A stretch of DNA of 64,000 nt from Tetrapyrgos nigripes. Its lineage: Eukaryota > Basidiomycota > Agaricomycetes > Agaricales > Campanellaceae. Positions 59,405 through 64,000 of the stretch are shown here, piece after piece (the stretch's first letter is position 1; each line of letters begins with the position of its first letter). Made by a program: the position numbers and the translations under genes. Under the pieces are notes generated by a model. That model was not told where the DNA came from and searched no databases. It saw nothing but the letters and a program-made list of their open reading frames with translations. The stretch spans positions 682,001 through 746,000 of the forward strand of contig JAACJM010000001.1 in NCBI GenBank assembly GCA_013368315.1. Direction: 5' to 3'.

Positions 59405-62400
59405 CTACCGCCTCCATAACCGCAATAGTCCTTTCTTTGCTTTCGCATCATCCTCATTTCCGACATCGCCCTTCAGGGGATCGGCAGATGATATAGAATC
59501 ATCAGAAGGTGACCTGATATGCACAAGTCGGTTTGTCTGACCGGCAGGATCTGGAGAAGAAGACGACGCAGACGACTGATGGAGTAGCATTCGCCGTTTA
59601 TTGGGGTCTCCGTCAGAAGGTGCAGTAGATGGCCTCGGGGATTTAGGAGGATCGCTTTCAGAAGGGGAAGAGCCCAGTGCCGAGGCAGGACTATGTGAGG
59701 TCCAGTCTACCGATGCAAATGGCCGTCTATGGCTTGCAGAAAGCTGAGCTGCAAGTTGGCTGACCCGTTGAAGTGCTTGTTCTTCGACGTCAAAGCACCT
59801 AACACAGAACTCCTCCAGTGATTTGTCGATGGTTTGCCCTGTCTTGGTCTCGCGATACGCTCGTGAAGATCGAATAACGGCAGATGTTATGACAGCCAGA
59901 TGTCGAGAAATATCTAGCATGTGAGGGAGGACGGGTATTGATTCCTGGTACAGGACCGGCATTTCTGCTTCTCGTTCACGTACAATGTTTGCAACATTGG
60001 TCCGTGGACGGTCAGGTACCTTGGCGTATCGCAGGTCCTTGGACGGCTTAGATACTACGACGAGGTAGTCTATCATGGCTGGACGACTATCCTGAAGGAA
60101 ATCTTTCACTCCTCGCATGAATTCCTCTTTCTGAACGTTCTGTACATCGCAGAGCACTTAGCGACAGGTGGATCGTCAAATGATAAATTGTCTTACCGCA
60201 TTCAAGTTCGCCATGCTCTGAATAACCTTGGCAATTAAAGTCAGACTTCTTTGAACAGGTAAAGATGGTAACCCTTGCAGGGAGATCATTCGTTAGCCCA
60301 ACCAACGTAAATCAACATGCGCAGCATACCTGGAGTGAGACCAAACAGGTGAGGATGCAGAATTGCCGGGACGATGAAACGTAGGAAACAGAACGCGGAA
60401 ACACTCTGCCATGGCAAGTCTTTGTTGTGATCAAGAGTAGGTGCACTGTTTGCAAAGCGCTTCTCAACCAATTCCCGAACAGCACCAAATATTTGTCGCA
60501 TTTCGCTGAAAGTGAGCGTAAGTTCATTCAGAAACAATCTGTCATCGAAAAGGTAGTGAAAATACTTACAAAGGACATTCGTCCCTGACAGAGTATATCT
60601 GGTTCCAAAACTCTTGACACCAGTGTATGAGCAACTCAACGTTGCGCTCGACATCCTTCGTGCTTTTCCGACTCCGCATTGGGTCAACTTCGATAGCAAC
60701 CTTCTCGTTACAAAGACGACGAAGAACGGAACCAATGCTAGCCTCAAGAAAAGTCTTGCCGTAAAAGCTCATGCATTGCTCGATCACTTTGGTCAGGATA
60801 GTATTACCCCGAAAGAGAGTCTGGCGAGCTGTTTTGCATAGTTAGAGACGTGAACGCAAAGTAAAAGTCTACGACTTACAGGCCACCGAACCGTCTACCT
60901 CTCTCCTAGCTATCTCTTGCACTTGATCGATCAGTCTATCGTTTGCAACTGCAAGAACCATGAGAGGCGTTCCGATTGACTTGAGTTTCAGCTTGCTTTC
61001 GAAATCAGACATCCAGTCCAGGAAGTTTTTCGTCCGGAAAGTCTGGAAGGACAGTGTCAGTGGCTGCATAGAATAGGACACCAACAACATGCCTTCATTA
61101 ATTTGGCATAGGACTTGTATGGAAGGATAATCTCTCTGCAGATGCACGGGTCAATAAAGAGAATCTTGTGGCAAAGAACAATGCACCTACTCGTCAACCC
61201 GTATTTTTAGACGGATCTCTCCCATTTGGAGATCACTGGCTATAGAGCCAGGAGAACTATGCAACACCGGGAACCACCCTTCGACTGCTTCGCCTCTGCG
61301 AAAGTTGCTTAATGGTATTCGGACGAGACCAAGGGGCGGCCTGAAAAGTTTCTTCTCTCGCAATACCACGACTTCGAGGTTTTCAAAAGGAGGAAGTTCG
61401 GAGAAAGTGAAGGCTTCATGCCAATCCGGTGAACCGATGCCCTTCTTAGTTGTTGTACGGCCGCATAAAGTTTTGTTCAGCTTGATGTCGCAAAATACGT
61501 CGATGTCAACAGGATCGGGTTCCGAAGTGTCTGAACCTTCGGAGAGACTATCCCTGCTGTCAAGAGGTTTAGCGTTCCCAAGGTTGCGACCTTGCATGAT
61601 GGTGAGTTCGACTTGACGCCACATCCTATAAGACCCGCCATCATCAGGGAAGAACCAACGCCCATAGATCTCGGGCAGTGCGTAAGATCTGAGTAGGACC
61701 ATCCACGCATTGCACGCGTCTAAGGAAGCGAAATGAAGATAGACCGGTTCAAAGGTATTTGCTGGGGCCCATCGTTTGCCTCTACATGCATCGACATTAG
61801 AAATGAGGAGAAACGACGATGTAAATGACGAACGTAGCGCAGTATATCGAAAGACAGTTCTTCCGCAAGAATAATGATGTATCAGCGTGGCGGATATCAG
61901 TATGGTTCAGGAGATGGATGTAGATAGTTTGATACAGAATAGATTCCTGGCGAAGAGAGCATCACTACGGGACGAAAGGAACGAAAGAGCAGGACTCACG
62001 TCGACATATATATTTAGCAAGCAGCGTTCACCCTCCTCAGATAGTTTACATGTTGCAGGCCTCCAGTGCCCTCCCGCGGGACCTTTTCCCGATGTTAGCC
62101 AACTGAATTGTTCTGTGCACTGTCAGGCAATCTTGACGGGAACAAGGTTGACTGAGGTACCTTTGATCTTCTTGTCATCTGCTAAGTTAAGCTGTTTCGC
62201 GGCATCTCGTTTGTCCGGTTTCTTTCGCGGATTTGGAGGCTTAGGGGCGCGTCAAGACTACTTGGATCGGCAGGGAAGAAAGCAGGACACGTACTTTGCG
62301 CAGGGCTGCCCCTGCTGTGTTTGTCACGAAAAGCTCTGCAGGCCCAAGGAACTCCCGTCCGTCTTCGACAACTTCAGTTTCGATGCCTGAGCGTTCCCAG

Positions 62401-62411
62401 GCGTCAGACAT
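59405..62411 (-). CDS. PH-C2-RasGAP protein (Ras GTPase-activating)
   Basis: Inactivates a Ras-type GTPase at membranes. The start MSDAWERSGIETEVVEDGRE leads to a basic exon (PPNPRKKPDKRDAAKQLNL). A PH-like domain follows (WLTSGKGPAGGHWRPATCKL, NIYVDE..DACNAWMVLLRSYALPE). A C2 domain reads RMWRQVELTIMQGRNLGNAK, DVFCDIKLNKTLCGRTTTKK and PDWHEAFTFSELPPFENLEV. The RasGAP domain has ARQTLFRGNTILTKVIEQC with the arginine finger, FYGKTFLEASIGSVLRRLC, and AFCFLRFIVPAILHPHLFGL. A serine/proline tail ends KKGLLRLWRR, TAG 59405. About fifteen introns. Could be the fungal BUD2/CLA2 or Gap1 counterpart. Converges on AP-2 with 121 bp between stops. Confidence 0.9.
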
Positions 62412-62895
62412 AGACCCAAGTGTATTTAACGAGACTACGACGATTGGGAGAATGAGAGGTTGAGAGGAGACCTGGAATGAAGGAAGGAGCGAGGAAAGTA
62501 GTTGAGCTTAAGGCTGGTGACATTCCTAATTTTATTTAATTACACTGAATGATGGGCTGTCAGATCTAGCTCGTTGCTGTGATTTCTCGTAGTTTGTAAG
62601 GCTCGACCGCTGTCCTTTCGTCACATTAACGCGCCGCACCAATCAACTGCGAGTTCAGGCTCCAACGGACAACAATCCCTTGCCAATTCAAGTCATATTT
62701 GCCGGAGTAAGGATAACCGCCAGCGACCCTCAGTAGCGCGCTGTCTATTAATCACAACAAGTGTATGTTCTAGTGGTATATAGAGTCTGTAGGTATGCAG
62801 CAACAAGGAAGTAGTCACATTCCCGGAAACCATTCACTCGGCCTTCGTACTGCAGAGACTGGTCAAAACATGAACATCTGAGGGAGGCTATCGAC
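62412..62895. other. Intergenic region between ELO stop and RasGAP start
   Basis: Both flanking genes are on the minus strand. It holds the RasGAP promoter on the left and upstream or unrelated sequence on the right. A CCAAT motif (CACCAATCAA, about 62,636-62,645) is the only element seen. No gene supported. Confidence 0.45.
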
Positions 62896-64000
62896 TCACA
62901 CTTTGCCGTTCGCATGTCCGTTAGCCTTGCCGTTAGCCTTTCCGTTTGCCTGGGGCTTCTTCTTGTAGGTCTGGAAGTAGAAGTTGATGAACAGGAAGAG
63001 GTAGCTTGTCAAAAGTCCACATCCAAACAGAGCCGCGTCCTCTGAGCCCGCGCAATCCCCAACGGTCGGTAAATTGGTGTATGCGGTGGCGAAGTGGTTA
63101 TATGCTGTAGAGCATGATCAGTGAAACGTCAACTCGAGAAACAGGCAAGGTAAGCTCACATCCGAAATAGACGACGAACAAGTCAATGACAAACTGAATG
63201 ATCTGCATCATCGTCAAGTACTTTTTCCACTACAGAATGGAGATGAACATTTTGCATTCTACCCTGAAAATATTGAAGGCATACCCAGATTTTAGCACCA
63301 CCAGCAGTGGCATAATAGTAATAATCTATGGAGGTGAGTTAGAAGAAAACATTATGAGGCGGTGAAGCAGCGTACACATTAAGACATGTACTGTCAAGTT
63401 CAACGATATGACGGTCCAAGACTGGGGAAGTTTTAGTCGGCAAGTTGGAAATTTTGGGGTTGCTGACTTACAATACTCGTTTTCCCATTCAATTGGGAGT
63501 AGCAAAGGAGTGCGGTGGCGGAATGATGAAATACGTGCAAGAACGCTGGAAGGAAATAAGCGCTCCAAAACAGAGTGCTGAACAAACGGACAGACCTAAG
63601 GGTTTCTTCTTAAATGCCAAAAAGACGGTGTCGAGCAATTCTAGGTACTTGAAGTAATAGTTGATCATATAGTAAAATTCCATTCGCTATGGTCCGACAA
63701 TCAGCTATGGAAACAGTTTGCAAAAAAGAGGTATAGATACGTACCTCTGTCCAGGACGGTGGAGCACACATGCCATCGAAGATACCTTCCTTCCAAATGA
63801 TCGGTACAATCTCCTCCATCATGAGCACGAGCAACAACAGACTCCCAGAGCTCAAGATAACATTGTGAACTTGAAAGAGCGCGTTCAACTTCCGAGGAGG
63901 CTGGTTTTTCATTGCAGCTTGGATTCCGAAAATGACCACCAAATAAGAAATCAACGCGCTGAGCACAGTCGGCGTTGTTGACAATGGGGTCTTGCCGGGA
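62896..64000 (-). CDS. ELO-family fatty-acid elongase (5' end beyond window)
   Basis: ER condensing enzyme that lengthens acyl-CoA chains. The window starts inside the gene at PGKTPLSTTPTVLSALISYL; then VVIFGIQAAMKNQPPRKLNA, LFQVHNVILSSGSLLLLVLM and WTEVR, MEFYYMINYYFKYLELLDTV and FLAFKKKPL. An intron joins to AFLHVFHHSATALLCYSQLN, whose HVFHH box binds the active-site metal. Further exons give SWTVISLNLTVHVLM, YYYYATAGGAKIW, KKYLTMMQIIQFVIDLFVVY and FGCGLLTSYLFLFINFYFQT. The tail has an N-G-K-A repeat ending ANGHANGKV, TGA 62896. Short exons, about seven introns. The first ~40-50 residues lie right of the window. ELO2- versus ELO3-type cannot be told. Confidence 0.93.

Overview
This window is nuclear DNA of a filamentous basidiomycete, most likely an Agaricomycete (mushroom-forming fungus). 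Nearly every gene is split by several short introns of about 45-65 nt with GT..AG ends. Genes sit close together on both strands. The protein set fits: a priA-like cysteine-rich secreted protein, a GH16 wall glucanase with a GPI-type tail, a serine/threonine-rich GPI-type surface protein, a YAP/AP-1-like bZIP factor and a fungal RasGEF. I see no prokaryotic or viral genes, no rRNA, no CRISPR array and no convincing tRNA. Exon joins were worked out by reading frames and splice signals by eye, so gene limits are firmer than individual splice sites.

Layout. 1-7,000: ARP1/centractin (cut by the left edge), a small cysteine-rich membrane protein, APC4 of the anaphase-promoting complex and a bZIP factor. 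7,000-11,800: GPI2 (GPI anchor synthesis), a tiny SVIP-like lipidated protein, DPH7 (diphthamide) and an ATRAP-like membrane protein. 11,800-22,200: two long minus-strand genes, REV3 (DNA polymerase zeta) and symplekin (mRNA 3' end processing). 22,300-25,300: V-ATPase subunit G and the PP2A scaffold A subunit. 25,700-28,000: two secreted cysteine-containing proteins, followed by a 354-bp MITE-like element. 28,490-34,600: a Tic20-like membrane protein, ribosomal protein S24, an unknown protein, a GPI-type surface protein, MYG1 nuclease and a MARVEL-like protein. 34,600-40,400: an MFSD1-like transporter, a GH16 glucanase and a SurE-like phosphatase. 40,400-51,600: a RasGEF carrying its own degenerate GTPase-like domain, the DRS1 helicase, a TMEM135-like protein, a dysferlin-domain protein and JAC1/HSCB. 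51,600-64,000: a DExH RNA helicase, AP-2 alpha adaptin, a PH-C2-RasGAP protein and an ELO fatty-acid elongase (cut by the right edge).

Most genes are housekeeping and show no operon-like logic. The common theme is compactness. Start codons of divergent genes are as little as 41 and 63 bp apart, and stop codons of convergent genes as little as 29-49 bp apart. Both a Ras activator (RasGEF) and a Ras inactivator (RasGAP) lie in the window, about 15 kb apart. I found no clear multi-gene novel system. The items most worth following are the 86-residue SVIP-like protein, which is too small and too split for ordinary gene finders, the MITE-like element, the GTPase-RasGEF fusion, and two secreted or membrane proteins without recognised families.
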